Shown here piece by piece: positions 8,378 to 17,822 of a stretch of 64,000 nt of DNA. The translations under genes were made by a program, and so were the position numbers. The notes beneath the pieces were generated by a model that was given only the letters and a program-made list of their open reading frames with translations, did not search any database and was not told the origin of the DNA. The DNA comes from CAVYGN01 sp963796325. GTDB lineage: Bacteria; Spirochaetota; Brevinematia; Brevinematales; JAOACQ01. The first letter of the stretch is position 1; every line of letters starts with the position of its first letter. Location of the stretch: NCBI GenBank assembly GCA_963796325.1, contig CAWCLF010000001.1, forward strand, positions 62,001 through 126,000. Direction: 5' to 3'.

Positions 8378-10267
8378 CTATTTTATGCTGTTTTTTATCA
8401 GTTCATTGGCAGGGTTAATTTCAAGGCCTTTTAAAAAGTATGATTTCGCTTCATCGTTATTGCCTGTTTTTTCAAGGATCATCCCTATATGATAATAAAT
8501 CTCATCAAGTCCATCCTGTTTTTCAATACGGGGTAGCTGATCGATGAGATGGTTGAACACTTCTATGCTTTTTCCATAGTCGCCCTTCTGGTAATAAATC
8601 CATCCGAGCGTATCCAGATATGCAGGATTTTCAGGCTGCATAATGAGTGCGAGATTAACAAGGCGCAGAGCCTCGTCAAATTTTACCTTTTCCAGCGCAT
8701 AAATATAGGCAAGAAGGTTATTCATCTCTGCATTTCTGGATTCGAACTTTATTCCTTGCTCAAGGATCTTCTCCGCTTTTTCCCGCTCGTTTAATTCAAA
8801 ATAACTGGTGCCCAGGAAAAAGTAAAGGCGCGGTTCTTTAATATTTGCTTTGAGGGCCTCATCAAATTCTGCGACCGCGTTTGAGTAGTTTTTATTCTCA
8901 AACTGTATAAGACCTGAATAAAAATAAACCTGGAATTGATCGCTGTTTTTGACTGCGGCCTCTTTGGCCTTCGAAAGCATCCTGCCTGCAGAATCAAAAT
9001 TCTTCTGCCTGTAATACATATCTGAAAGCCTGATCAGGGCCTGGACCCTGTATTCACCGCTGTTCGGATCCTTAAGATATTTATTATAATAACTTACTGC
9101 ATTGGCATAATCATTTTTATCGTCATAAAGCGAGCCGATGAGCCAATAAACCGAAGGTGTCGCCTTGGCATTTCCCTGGAGAATTTTATAATAACTTATG
9201 GCAAGATCGATTTTACCGGCTTCCTTGGCTTTGTTGCCTAAAAAGAAAGCTTCCTCGGTGGTCTTTTCATGATCGCCGATCGATTTATAATTCAGGAAAT
9301 AGAGGTATAATGTATAATAATCGAGATTCTTCTTCTCCGAAACCGATAAATCAAGTTCTTTTATCGAATCCTTATAATGTTTTTTTTGATAAAAATCGAT
9401 TGCAATTAAAAAAGCCGATTTTTCATGTTTCTTTTTTATTATTTTAGCAAGCGAGGTGTTGTTCCCTGCAAACAGAACCCCGTAATAAGTATCGAGGATA
9501 TCGTCAGTGAGATAATTTTCAGGAATAAGTTCGAAATTTTCAATAGCCTTGCCGTATTCCAGAACACCGGCATATGTCAATGCCAGGGTTTTCAAAAGTT
9601 CATAATCCCTCGAATATATCCCCTTGGCTTTTTCCAGGAATTGCAGAGCGAACTGATAATCCCCGTTGAATAGCGAAATAATGCCCAGGGAATAGTACGA
9701 CCTGTAAACCGCCATCAGGTTGAATTCCACGTTGTCTTCCGGCGAGGCAATGACCTTTTGGAAAAAATAAGCGGCCTGTTCATATTGCTTATTGACATAA
9801 AAATAGTCGGCCAGGTAATAATTTGCAAAAATGTCCATGGAATCTATTTCAAGAATTTTATGAAGGGCATCCACATATTCGGAAGCCATCCCTAAATTCC
9901 TGACTGAATCGGCATAATAATACAGCAGTTTCAAATCATTCGTATAAACATTAAGGGCGTCTTTCGAATAATTCATTTCATCATTAAAAAGATTGGTCAT
10001 ATCTTCTTCGCCCAGGTTCATCTGCAAATTTCTGATTTTGAGGCTGTAAGTTTCAAGAAGGGAATAATAGATATACTTATCCTTATATTGATTGGTGAGC
10101 AGGTATTGATACTTTTGTATCGCTTCGTCGTACTTCCCTTCAGAAGAAAGCGATACCGCTTCGGAAAAAATCAATTCAGGATCCTCGGTCTTATTGGAAG
10201 ACTGCTGCTCCGAAAATGCAGGGACGGAAATAATAATGAAGAAAGACAATACTATCCATTTAAACAT
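8378..10267 (-). CDS. Secreted tetratricopeptide-repeat protein
   Basis: The 629-residue product starts with a signal peptide (FKWIVLSFFIIISVPAFS, cleavage near residue 19). It is otherwise almost entirely helical repeats of the TPR type (for example QALIRLSDMYYRQKNFDSA and YLDTLGWIYYQKGDYGKSI), with perhaps ten or more units. It is expected in the periplasm or on the inner face of the outer membrane as a protein-interaction scaffold. No enzymatic domain is seen. The ATG overlaps the stop codon of the upstream protease gene in a TAATG arrangement, so the two are translationally coupled. Specific partner unknown. Confidence 0.85.
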   Translation of the reverse strand: MFKWIVLSFFIIISVPAFSEQQSSNKTEDPELIFSEAVSLSSEGKYDEAIQKYQYLLTNQYKDKYIYYSLLETYSLKIRNLQMNLGEEDMTNLFNDEMNYSKDALNVYTNDLKLLYYYADSVRNLGMASEYVDALHKILEIDSMDIFANYYLADYFYVNKQYEQAAYFFQKVIASPEDNVEFNLMAVYRSYYSLGIISLFNGDYQFALQFLEKAKGIYSRDYELLKTLALTYAGVLEYGKAIENFELIPENYLTDDILDTYYGVLFAGNNTSLAKIIKKKHEKSAFLIAIDFYQKKHYKDSIKELDLSVSEKKNLDYYTLYLYFLNYKSIGDHEKTTEEAFFLGNKAKEAGKIDLAISYYKILQGNAKATPSVYWLIGSLYDDKNDYANAVSYYNKYLKDPNSGEYRVQALIRLSDMYYRQKNFDSAGRMLSKAKEAAVKNSDQFQVYFYSGLIQFENKNYSNAVAEFDEALKANIKEPRLYFFLGTSYFELNEREKAEKILEQGIKFESRNAEMNNLLAYIYALEKVKFDEALRLVNLALIMQPENPAYLDTLGWIYYQKGDYGKSIEVFNHLIDQLPRIEKQDGLDEIYYHIGMILEKTGNNDEAKSYFLKGLEINPANELIKNSIK

Positions 10268-10927
10268 TATCTGCCCCCGGTATTCAGCAGGAAATTTGAT
10301 AAACCGTCAAATAAACCCGATGCCGGCAAAAAAATAACCCTGCCGATAGGGGTTGCAAAAATCAGGAACAATATGCCTAAAAAAGCAGTTTCCCTCCCTC
10401 TGACCAGCCCTGTAATTTTTTCGGAAATTGAATCGGGTAAAATATTAATAAGAAAGTTATATCCGTCAAGAGGCGGAATAGGCAGGATATTAAGATATAT
10501 TAAAAAGAAATTCGTTGCGGCGACATCATAAAAGACGCCGATGCCCGTCCTGCTGTAAACAAAAAGCATCAGGAGCATCATTATGAAATTCGCAGTTACG
10601 CCTGCAAGCGAAACAGTGATCTCTCCCCATCTCCGGTATTTGAAGTTATTCGGATTGACAGGTACAGGTTTCGCCCACCCGATAATAAAACTCGATCCTG
10701 AAATAAGCTTGAAAAAGAATCCTACGGCCGGAAGCAAAATACTGCCGAATGGATCTATGTGAGGGACAGGATTCAGGGTAATCCTTCCCGCTCTTTTTGC
10801 GGTTTCATCCCCGAATAAGAGGGCCGCAACGCCATGCATGATCTTCATGAAATATAATACTGTATATGAATAATACGGCATAAATCAATAGCCCGATAAC
10901 TGCTCCGGCCGATATATTAAGATTCAT
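10267..10927 (-). CDS. Site-2-type (M50) membrane zinc protease, apparent frameshift
   Basis: The protein matches small YwhC-like M50 proteases: the region TAKRAGRITLNPVPHIDP, then GWAKPVPVNP, then NILPIPPLDG near the C-terminus. The last contains the second zinc-ligand Asp (PPLDG). The longest ATG frame (from 10881) lacks the zinc motif because the reading frame breaks at 10843. Upstream, a frame from the ATG at 10927 (AGGCGGG before it) encodes a first membrane segment and reads FHE. Removing one base at 10843 joins the halves to give HEIMHG, a correct HExxH motif, and a product of about 219 residues. The gene is therefore either hit by a one-base insertion or affected by a sequencing error. 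Confidence 0.72.
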
Positions 10928-11075
10928 AAAGCCCGCCTGTTATTGCCTGAAAATTTTCCTTAAAGTATTAAATCTCATTACATGATAAAGATAATATTAT
11001 GATTTCAAAGAGTCTATCATTAAAATCATGACTTGAAAAAATAAAATAATCCATCGGACTCCAGGATTTAAAATA

Positions 11076-11148
11076 AGCCACCGAGCGGGATTGAACCGCT
11101 GACCCATTGATTACGAATCAATTGCTCTACCATCTGAGCTACGGTGGC
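11076..11148 (-). tRNA. tRNA-Thr (anticodon CGT)
   Basis: On the minus strand the acceptor arms GCCACCG/CGGTGGC pair perfectly. The anticodon stem ATTGA/TCAAT encloses the loop TTCGTAA, giving anticodon CGT (codon ACG). The T arm AGCGG-TTCAATC-CCGCT is intact. The discriminator base is T (U). CCA is not encoded. Confidence 0.95.
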
Positions 11149-11256
11149 GTGTTTTTAAAGAACCCGAACGCAAACTATATTTTATCATGAATTTTCATCT
11201 TAATCAAAAAGTACCTTTGAAATGCGGTGCCGGAACCGGCCTGATCTTAAAAACCT

Positions 11257-11284
11257 TTGATTTTTTTTAAATGTTATTTATAAT
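11257..11284 (+). promoter_or_regulatory. Sigma-70-type promoter for galT-glf-hemW
   Basis: TTGATT (11257-11262) and a perfect TATAAT (11279-11284) are 16 bases apart. Transcription would start near 11291. This excludes the ATG at 11285 as the galT start and supports the one at 11321. Confidence 0.62.
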
Positions 11285-11320
11285 ATGAATATTAACCGAA
11301 ACGAATCCCGGGAGGATATT

Positions 11321-12328
11321 ATGCCTCAGCTCCGCCAGAATTACGTATTGAAAGAATGGGTCATTATAGCGACCGACAGGGCAAAAAGACCGGAACAGCT
11401 TAAGGAAAACAAAGATATATCGGCAAACATTCTGCCGGAATTCGACGAAACCTGTCCGTTTTGTCCGGGGAATGAAAAAAAGTTTGAAAACACCGAAGAA
11501 TTCTTTAGGATAGGCAATAATAATGAATGGAAATTAAAAGTAATTCCGAACAAGTTCCCGGCGCTAACACCGGAAGTAAACGGAATCGATTTCAATACAT
11601 CGGGATATTTCAGATGGATGGACGGCATCGGAAATCATGAAGTGCTCATTGAAAGCCCCAAACATAATCTCACTCTTGCTACCATGGAAACCGAGGACGT
11701 GAACAATGTCCTGAAGACATACCAGCAATGCATAAAAAGTTTGAGGGAAATACCATATATCGAATCGGTAATCCCGTTCAGGAATCATGGTACAAAAGCC
11801 GGGGCGTCACTTGTACATCCTCATTCGCAGGTTATAGGTCTTCCCGTAATCCCGAGGGATATCATTGAAAGGATGAATGAAAGCATCCGGTATCATGAAG
11901 AACACAGGGAATGCATTTTCTGCAGAGTATTGAACAGCGAGCTTGAATCCGGAGAGAGAATTGTCATTAACTCAAAATCGTTTACGGTTTTTGTCCCCTA
12001 TGCGGCTTACTCCCCTTTCGCGATGTGGTTATTTCCAAAAAGACATTCGTCGTCATTTACCGATGTTACAGATGAAGAGATGCCTGAGCTTTCATCGGTT
12101 CTCAGGCAGGCGCTGAGGAAATTATATTTCGGAGTAAACGATCCTGATTATAATTATATAGTAAGGTCTGCGCCTAAGGGTTATGAGAACTCCAGTTTTT
12201 TCCACTGGTATATTACAATAGTCCCCCGGCTGACAAGAACTGCGGGGTTTGAACTGGGATCGGGAATGTTTATCAATCCGAGCATACCGGAAGAAAATGC
12301 GGAATATCTCAGAAATATTAACGTATGA
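11321..12328 (+). CDS. galT: Galactose-1-phosphate uridylyltransferase
   Basis: GalT exchanges UMP between UDP-glucose and galactose-1-phosphate (Leloir pathway). The 335-residue product has the zinc motif CPFCPGNE, then NHGTKAGASLVHPHSQVIGLP. The second His of HPH would be the uridylylated nucleophile. A second CxxC (CIFC) and a C-terminal FHWYITIVPR carry the remaining metal and substrate residues. The start is placed at 11321 because GGGAGG lies eight bases upstream. It is immediately followed by UDP-galactopyranose mutase, so the pair probably links galactose to galactofuranose in surface polysaccharide. Confidence 0.9.
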   Translation: MPQLRQNYVLKEWVIIATDRAKRPEQLKENKDISANILPEFDETCPFCPGNEKKFENTEEFFRIGNNNEWKLKVIPNKFPALTPEVNGIDFNTSGYFRWMDGIGNHEVLIESPKHNLTLATMETEDVNNVLKTYQQCIKSLREIPYIESVIPFRNHGTKAGASLVHPHSQVIGLPVIPRDIIERMNESIRYHEEHRECIFCRVLNSELESGERIVINSKSFTVFVPYAAYSPFAMWLFPKRHSSSFTDVTDEEMPELSSVLRQALRKLYFGVNDPDYNYIVRSAPKGYENSSFFHWYITIVPRLTRTAGFELGSGMFINPSIPEENAEYLRNINV

Positions 12329-12339
12329 AGGAGCTTTAC

Positions 12340-13452
12340 ATGAAATATGATTATTGCATAATAGGTGCGGGTTTTTCCGGAAGCGTTATGGCTGAAAGAA
12401 TATCGAGAGTGTTGAAAAAAAAGGTCCTTATTGTAGAAAATCATAATCATTTCGGCGGACATGTTTATGATGCTTATGACCATAATGGAATACTTGTCCA
12501 GGTTTACGGACCGCATATATTCCATACAAAATACCAGGAAGTCTGGGAATATATTTCCAATTTTACAAAATGGAACATATATCATCATGAAGTGCTCGGT
12601 TTGATAGAAGGGAAAAAAGTTCCGATACCTTTCAACCTCAATACTCTTCATGCATTATTCCCGGCGACTTTAGCAGTTAAACTGGAGGCAAAACTTATAG
12701 AAAAATACGGATTCGGTAAGAAAATAACAATACTTGAATTGAAAGATTCGGATGATAACGATTTAAAATCTCTCGCGGATTATGTTTATGAAAAAGTGTT
12801 TCTTAATTATACAATCAAGCAATGGGGTCTTAAACCCGAGGAATTATCCCCCTCAGTCACAGGAAGGATTCCTGTATTTATCAGCAAGGACAATAGGTAT
12901 TTCCAGGATCCTTACCAGGGGATGCCGATCTCGGGATTTGCCCCCATTTTCAACAAATTGCTTGATGATAAAAATATATCCATCCTTCTTAACACCAACT
13001 TCCTGGATATAAAGAAGGACATAGATTATAAGCACTTGATTTTTACAGGCCCGATCGATTCGTATTTTGATTTTAAATTCGGGAAATTGCCGTACAGATC
13101 CCTCGATTTCGAATGGATCCATCTGGACAGTGAATACTACCAGGAAATAGGGGTCATCAATTATCCGAATGATTATCAATTCACAAGAATTACCGAATTC
13201 AAGCACCTGACCGGCCAGAAGTCTGCAGGTACAACGATAATCAAAGAATATCCGAAAGAATGCGACATTGAAAAGGATATTCCATATTATCCCATACCCA
13301 GGGATGAAAATCAGGAATTATATAAAAAATATGAAAAAGAAGCCGCGAAAACCGAAAATGTCACCTTCCTCGGAAGGCTGGCTACATATAATTATTATAA
13401 TATGGATTCAGCGATATTCAATGCATTAAAGGCATTCGAGAAACTGAAATAG
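12340..13452 (+). CDS. glf: UDP-galactopyranose mutase
   Basis: This flavoenzyme converts UDP-galactopyranose to UDP-galactofuranose, the donor for galactofuranose in lipopolysaccharide or capsule. The 370-residue product opens with the FAD-binding motif YDYCIIGAGFSGSVMAE. It then has FGGHVYD, GPHIFHT and the KVPIPFNLNTL region characteristic of Glf, and ends with the conserved FLGRLATYNYYNMDSAI region. AAGGAG nine bases before 12340 fixes the start. The upstream frame from 12325 would place the Shine-Dalgarno inside the gene. Confidence 0.93.
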   Translation: MKYDYCIIGAGFSGSVMAERISRVLKKKVLIVENHNHFGGHVYDAYDHNGILVQVYGPHIFHTKYQEVWEYISNFTKWNIYHHEVLGLIEGKKVPIPFNLNTLHALFPATLAVKLEAKLIEKYGFGKKITILELKDSDDNDLKSLADYVYEKVFLNYTIKQWGLKPEELSPSVTGRIPVFISKDNRYFQDPYQGMPISGFAPIFNKLLDDKNISILLNTNFLDIKKDIDYKHLIFTGPIDSYFDFKFGKLPYRSLDFEWIHLDSEYYQEIGVINYPNDYQFTRITEFKHLTGQKSAGTTIIKEYPKECDIEKDIPYYPIPRDENQELYKKYEKEAAKTENVTFLGRLATYNYYNMDSAIFNALKAFEKLK

Positions 13453-13453
13453 A

Positions 13454-14608
13454 ATGCCCGTATCCGTATATATCCATTTCCCTTTTTGCAAAATAAAATG
13501 TCCGTATTGCGGCTTCGTCAGCGGTTATAAACCTGAAAAAGATGCAATAGAATCTTATCTAAAAGCTTTATACCATGAAATACTGCTTTACAGCCGTATT
13601 TACCCCCCGCATGAAACAGTAAATACAGTCTATATAGGGGGAGGAACACCTTCTCTTTTGACGCCTGTCCAGATAAAAAATATTTTTTCCCGGTTAAATG
13701 ATGCTTTCAACCTTGATTATGAAGAAAATACTATTGAAGCAAATCCGGAAGACATCAGCGAAGATATGGCGGGAAGCTGGAAGGAATGCGGAATAAACAG
13801 AATAAGCCTCGGATTTCAATCGATGGAAGAACGTGTCCTGAAATTCCTGGGCCGGAAAAATACCCCCGGTGATAACCTGAAATCATACGGTCTTTTAAAG
13901 AAAGCAGGTTTTGAAAATATATCCATAGATTTGATCTCATGCATAAGGAACGAACATATTTCGGAACTTATAGAGCCCGTCGTTAATCTCGCCCCCGGTC
14001 ATATATCGGTTTATCAGCTCACGATCGAGGAAAAAACACTGCTCCGTCAAATGGCAATAAAAGGCGTCTACTTGCCCCTGCAGGATCAAACTGCACAGCG
14101 CCGCTATGATGAGATATGCCTTTTATTAAAAAATGCCGGCTATATCCGTTATGAAATATCTAATTTCGCATCGGGAACAGGATATAAGAGCAGGCATAAC
14201 CTGAATTATTGGAACTACGGCGAATATATAGGTTTCGGCCCCGGCGCTTCAGGCTACAGGAGGTTCGGTAAAGACAGTATTAAAGGAATACGCTGGACTA
14301 ACACCTCCTCGATGAAGGAATATGAGTCAATGACCGGTTCGGATACTCTCCCGGCCGGTTTTACCGAAACCATTGACAGGAAAACGGCTGTAAGGGAATA
14401 TATAATGCTGGGATTGAGGAAGATCGACGGAATTTCCTGCAGACACTTTGAAAATTTATTCGATGAAAACCTTGCTGAAAAAATGACAGCCGGGATGCCT
14501 GCCGGATTAAAACCTTTTATTGATATAGGACCTGAAAAAATAAGCCTGACTGAAAGGGGTCTGTGCATTGCAGACAGGATAGTCAGGGAATTATGGGATG
14601 TACTTTAA
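13454..14608 (+). CDS. hemW: HemW-family radical SAM protein (heme chaperone-like)
   Basis: The 384-residue product carries the radical SAM motif CKIKCPYC near residue 12, the SAM-binding GGGTPS, GFQSMEERVLKFLGR and a C-terminal helical domain. This matches HemW, formerly called 'oxygen-independent coproporphyrinogen oxidase-like'. HemW binds heme and delivers it to proteins; it is not the HemN oxidase, which is longer and has other conserved N-terminal residues. The start lies one base after the glf stop, so translation is probably coupled. No other heme genes are nearby. Confidence 0.88.
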   Translation: MPVSVYIHFPFCKIKCPYCGFVSGYKPEKDAIESYLKALYHEILLYSRIYPPHETVNTVYIGGGTPSLLTPVQIKNIFSRLNDAFNLDYEENTIEANPEDISEDMAGSWKECGINRISLGFQSMEERVLKFLGRKNTPGDNLKSYGLLKKAGFENISIDLISCIRNEHISELIEPVVNLAPGHISVYQLTIEEKTLLRQMAIKGVYLPLQDQTAQRRYDEICLLLKNAGYIRYEISNFASGTGYKSRHNLNYWNYGEYIGFGPGASGYRRFGKDSIKGIRWTNTSSMKEYESMTGSDTLPAGFTETIDRKTAVREYIMLGLRKIDGISCRHFENLFDENLAEKMTAGMPAGLKPFIDIGPEKISLTERGLCIADRIVRELWDVL

Positions 14609-14690
14609 TTAATCCGTTTACTCCTCAACTTTTTAACGATTATTCCGAAATGATAATGGAAGAGCATGTGCTATAAGAGGAGGAACTTAT

Positions 14691-15575
14691 ATGGGCGAAC
14701 CGGAAATTATGGATCTTTTCCCCGATTCCGGCGGCAGAGACAGCCATAATAATTCTGATGAAATAAGCGATGACGGGTATCATTATACCGGAAGGTCAAG
14801 GATAAACGATTATAAACACTCAAGCGGAAGCATTCATAGATCAAATGAACCCGCATATAACCAGGAACATCATCATGAAAAAAAGTCTTATATCAATGTC
14901 AGTGATGAAAGAATAGTATGGGCGGGAGCAATCTTTGTTTTTTTCGGTGTTTTTATATTTCTGATAGGATATTGGCTGGGTAAAACTACACTTAAAGATC
15001 TGGCTTTCGGAAATAAACAGGATATCCAGAAGATAGAAGAGAAGGTAGATCAGAAAAAAGCTGAAAACAGCTTTGCATTCAGCAACACTCCATTACCTGA
15101 TATTTTAAAAAATGAAAATCCTTCCAAAAAAGATAATAACGCCCTGATGCCGGCTGAAGAAGAGACAAATGCCGTTAAAAAAACGGAACCGCTCCCTGAA
15201 AACCTCACAACTCCGCCTAACAATGAAGATAATTACAATAAAACAATTTCAAAAAACGTTAAACTGAAATCCGGATCTCAAAGCATGAAAAAAACCGTTA
15301 AACAAAAAAATGTAAAGAAAATAGAATCTCCCGGCGAAGGCAGCTTTACCATCCAGGTTTCCGCCCATACAAGCATGGATAAAGCCAGAGAAGTTGAAAA
15401 TGATCTCCGGAAATTGGGATTGGAATCATACCTGGTTGAAGCCAATGTCAACGGCATAGTTTATTACAGGGTCAGAGTAGGTAAATTTCAAACAAAGGAT
15501 GATGCCCTGAAAGCAATACAGAAGGTAAAGGGATCCTCTTTGGGCAAAGACAGCATGATATTGAACCTGATGTGA
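14691..15575 (+). CDS. Membrane-anchored SPOR-domain protein
   Basis: The 294-residue product has a polar, His/Ser/Asp-rich cytoplasmic N-terminus of about 80 residues and one membrane segment (about 82-104, IVWAGAIFVFFGVFIFLIGYW). A Lys/Glu/Asn-rich linker follows, and then a C-terminal SPOR domain (about 222-294, SFTIQVSAHTSMDKAREVEN through YYRVRVGKF). SPOR domains bind denuded peptidoglycan glycans at division sites, so a role in cell division or envelope maintenance is likely. GAGGAGG lies shortly before the ATG. It ends directly against the convergent lipoprotein gene. Confidence 0.85.
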   Translation: MGEPEIMDLFPDSGGRDSHNNSDEISDDGYHYTGRSRINDYKHSSGSIHRSNEPAYNQEHHHEKKSYINVSDERIVWAGAIFVFFGVFIFLIGYWLGKTTLKDLAFGNKQDIQKIEEKVDQKKAENSFAFSNTPLPDILKNENPSKKDNNALMPAEEETNAVKKTEPLPENLTTPPNNEDNYNKTISKNVKLKSGSQSMKKTVKQKNVKKIESPGEGSFTIQVSAHTSMDKAREVENDLRKLGLESYLVEANVNGIVYYRVRVGKFQTKDDALKAIQKVKGSSLGKDSMILNLM

Positions 15576-17039
15576 TCAGTTTTTCAGGATATAAGCATCA
15601 TCGTCCAATAATATCAGTTCAGGCTTATTATTACCGTTAAAATCCTGTATTACAAATGCGCTGTCATGTTTTTTTATCGAAAAACTATATGTTTCAACTT
15701 TTTTCAGATCCGGGTAAAAAAGCATAGCGACCGCTTTGTTATTTGTATTAAAACCGACCGTCACGAAATCCCAGTTGGAATCATTGCGAAGATCAAAAAT
15801 CCCTGTCGTGAAAAAATAATCGTAAGGGCAATTTGTAATATATATTCCATTTACAGTATTACTGATTAAATAATCCTTTGAATTTGTAGGTTTATTCAGG
15901 TTTGTAAGGATTTCATAACGGTTTGTCGGTGAAAGCAGCATAATTACATTGCTTACAGCCATCAATTTGGGTATCGGAACTGAAAAGGAAGCGGGGAAAA
16001 GATGCAAATTTGTAAGTATCAATATGCCCTCCTGCAAAAAAATACTGCTTCCCCCTTCAGAATCGCTATATTCCTCGAAAAGAGGGGAATATACAAGGTC
16101 CCTGGCAGTCCTTCTCTTTTCCTGCATAGGACTGATAACATTCTGGCTTTTATGCTTTTCTATCACGGGAAACCCTCTGGAATAAAAATATAACAAATTT
16201 GTAAAATAATCGTAATTCGGCGGAAGATTAAACGATATATAAAGCGTTTCCCTGTTTTGAAGCCTGTTATACAATATCGATTGCCTGTAAGCTTTCAGCC
16301 TGTAACTTTTATTCCCGAGGGATATGAGGTATTTGAAAGAGTCCTTGATATATGCATTGAGATCATTCAAAATTTCGCTTCTGATAAAATACGGCAGGAT
16401 ATCGTAATTAATATAAAAACGGCCCGGGTTCATGTCCCTTGCTGCCATAAATGTTGAAAAGGCTGAATTATAATCGGATTTCTCGCATTTCAGACAGCCT
16501 TTTAAAAAGAGTACATCCTGATAATCAATTAACCGGGAATCCTTGCCGATACGGTCAAGGTAATCGAGAGCATCTTTATAATCCCTCTCATAATAAAAAA
16601 GCAGCATGGCTTTATAATAATAAATTTCAGGGTTTTCAGCACCTTCACCGAGAGCGAGGTTTATGTAGCCGTATGAATTTGTATAGTTTCTCATCTTTAA
16701 ATCGACAATTCCGATCCTCTGATATACAAAACCATTGCTGTTATCCGGCTCATTTGTAACCATCAAGTACTGGACTTCGGCATTTGATAACGCTTTATCG
16801 CCATAAACAAGAGAATTGATAAATTCGTTTGACAGGCCGGTTAAAAAGTGCGAAGGAACATCCTTAAGCGGAGAAACACTGCCTTTATCATGAGATAAGA
16901 AAAACAAATAATAATCGTATAGTTTATCGCCGGAAGGCAATTCCGTACGGGAAGTATTTTTAACCTCGTTCTTATTCTGCCCGCAGTCTGCTAATAACAG
17001 CAAAAGACAGGAAATTAATATTAAGAATAATGTTTTCAT
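15576..17039 (-). CDS. Predicted lipoprotein with helical repeats and an FG-GAP-like C-terminus
   Basis: The 487-residue product begins with a signal sequence ending LLLLLADC. The Cys at residue 19 is preceded by Asp at -1, which is unusual for classical lipoboxes but would fit the relaxed ones of spirochaetes. Residues 95-250 look like TPR/Sel1-type helical repeats (YYYKAMLLFYYERDYKDAL). The C-terminal 100 residues resemble FG-GAP/VCBS beta-propeller blades, ending DFNGNNKPELILLDDD. No enzyme motif is visible. Placement at the periplasmic face of a membrane is likely; the function is unknown. Confidence 0.65.
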   Translation of the reverse strand: MKTLFLILISCLLLLLADCGQNKNEVKNTSRTELPSGDKLYDYYLFFLSHDKGSVSPLKDVPSHFLTGLSNEFINSLVYGDKALSNAEVQYLMVTNEPDNSNGFVYQRIGIVDLKMRNYTNSYGYINLALGEGAENPEIYYYKAMLLFYYERDYKDALDYLDRIGKDSRLIDYQDVLFLKGCLKCEKSDYNSAFSTFMAARDMNPGRFYINYDILPYFIRSEILNDLNAYIKDSFKYLISLGNKSYRLKAYRQSILYNRLQNRETLYISFNLPPNYDYFTNLLYFYSRGFPVIEKHKSQNVISPMQEKRRTARDLVYSPLFEEYSDSEGGSSIFLQEGILILTNLHLFPASFSVPIPKLMAVSNVIMLLSPTNRYEILTNLNKPTNSKDYLISNTVNGIYITNCPYDYFFTTGIFDLRNDSNWDFVTVGFNTNNKAVAMLFYPDLKKVETYSFSIKKHDSAFVIQDFNGNNKPELILLDDDAYILKN

Positions 17040-17078
17040 ATTTTTTGGTTTCCGGATTTCCCTTTTATGAGGATGTTT

Positions 17079-17153
17079 TGGGCGCTACAGGAGTCGAACC
17101 TGTGACCCTCTGCTTGTAAGGCAGATGCTCTGAACCAACTGAGCTAAGCGCCC
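17079..17153 (-). tRNA. tRNA-Val (anticodon TAC)
   Basis: On the minus strand GGGCGCT/AGCGCCC form the acceptor. The anticodon stem TCTGC/GCAGA encloses CTTACAA, giving anticodon TAC. The T arm is ACAGG-TTCGACT-CCTGT and the discriminator is A. It lies between a lipoprotein gene and a small membrane protein gene. Confidence 0.97.
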
Positions 17154-17234
17154 TGAATGAACGAGGGAATTATTTTATAACATTTTCCGTTATGCGTCAA
17201 TTCTCAAAACAGAATAAATATCGCTTATTTTTTA

Positions 17235-17603
17235 TCAAATTTTTATTTTATCGAGGATCTGAAAACTAATCATGATATTATTCAGCGCGACCAGACCGAA
17301 AAAGGCGGAAAGAATAATTGCAATCATAGCATAGTCTCTTTTGGAATCGATAGCGTATCCGATAATACCCAGGACTAAGCCGGCTATCAGTATAACCATA
17401 TCGATAGGCAGTAAAACACTTAATATTGCTAATTTGAGACTTACAAATCCTTCCGGCAGAAATTTGAAATCCCAAATGAAACTCAGCAGCGTTATAATCA
17501 TACCGGCTATTGACAGGTAAAAGCTTGCAAAACCCAGAATATTTTCATGTGCAAAACTGGTCCCTGCATCTGCAGGATTATTTTCAGTAGCGGAAAGGCT
17601 CAT
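17235..17603 (-). CDS. Small membrane protein with about three membrane segments
   Basis: The product has 122 residues when started at the ATG at 17603, which has GAGGAG about six bases upstream; a start at 17621 would add six residues and lacks such a site. Hydrophobic segments lie at about residues 22-42, 55-80 and 88-110. The layout resembles DUF4190-type small membrane proteins. No catalytic residues are apparent and the function is unknown. Confidence 0.65.
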   Translation of the reverse strand: MSLSATENNPADAGTSFAHENILGFASFYLSIAGMIITLLSFIWDFKFLPEGFVSLKLAILSVLLPIDMVILIAGLVLGIIGYAIDSKRDYAMIAIILSAFFGLVALNNIMISFQILDKIKI

Positions 17604-17769
17604 AAAAAGCTCCTCATACAATTATCTTATAATAAAAAAAGTTACCCATACTGCGCTTCATATTGTATAATAATAAATCATATTTCGATTATTTTAATAG
17701 AGATCATTGCAATAGTCAAGGAGGTAAATTCTAATTCTGAATATAATTGGAAAACACGGATGTTTTTTA

Positions 17770-17798
17770 TTGAAATTAACGATAAACAATGATATAAA
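17770..17798 (+). promoter_or_regulatory. Sigma-70-type promoter for the CsgG-like/beta-barrel gene
   Basis: TTGAAA (17770-17775) and TATAAA (17793-17798) are separated by 17 bases, about 25 bases before the ATG at 17823. Confidence 0.55.
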
Positions 17799-17822
17799 TT
17801 ACATTGAGGGAGGAGGATCTTC

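Noticed and set aside
14593..14676. 27-residue frame (MGCTLINPF...) overlapping the end of hemW
   Set aside because: No convincing Shine-Dalgarno, no recognised product, and most of it lies in a short intergenic spacer.
17547..17792. 81-residue frame antisense to the small membrane protein
   Set aside because: It overlaps the start region of a supported gene and the promoter of the next one, has no signature and no ribosome-binding site.
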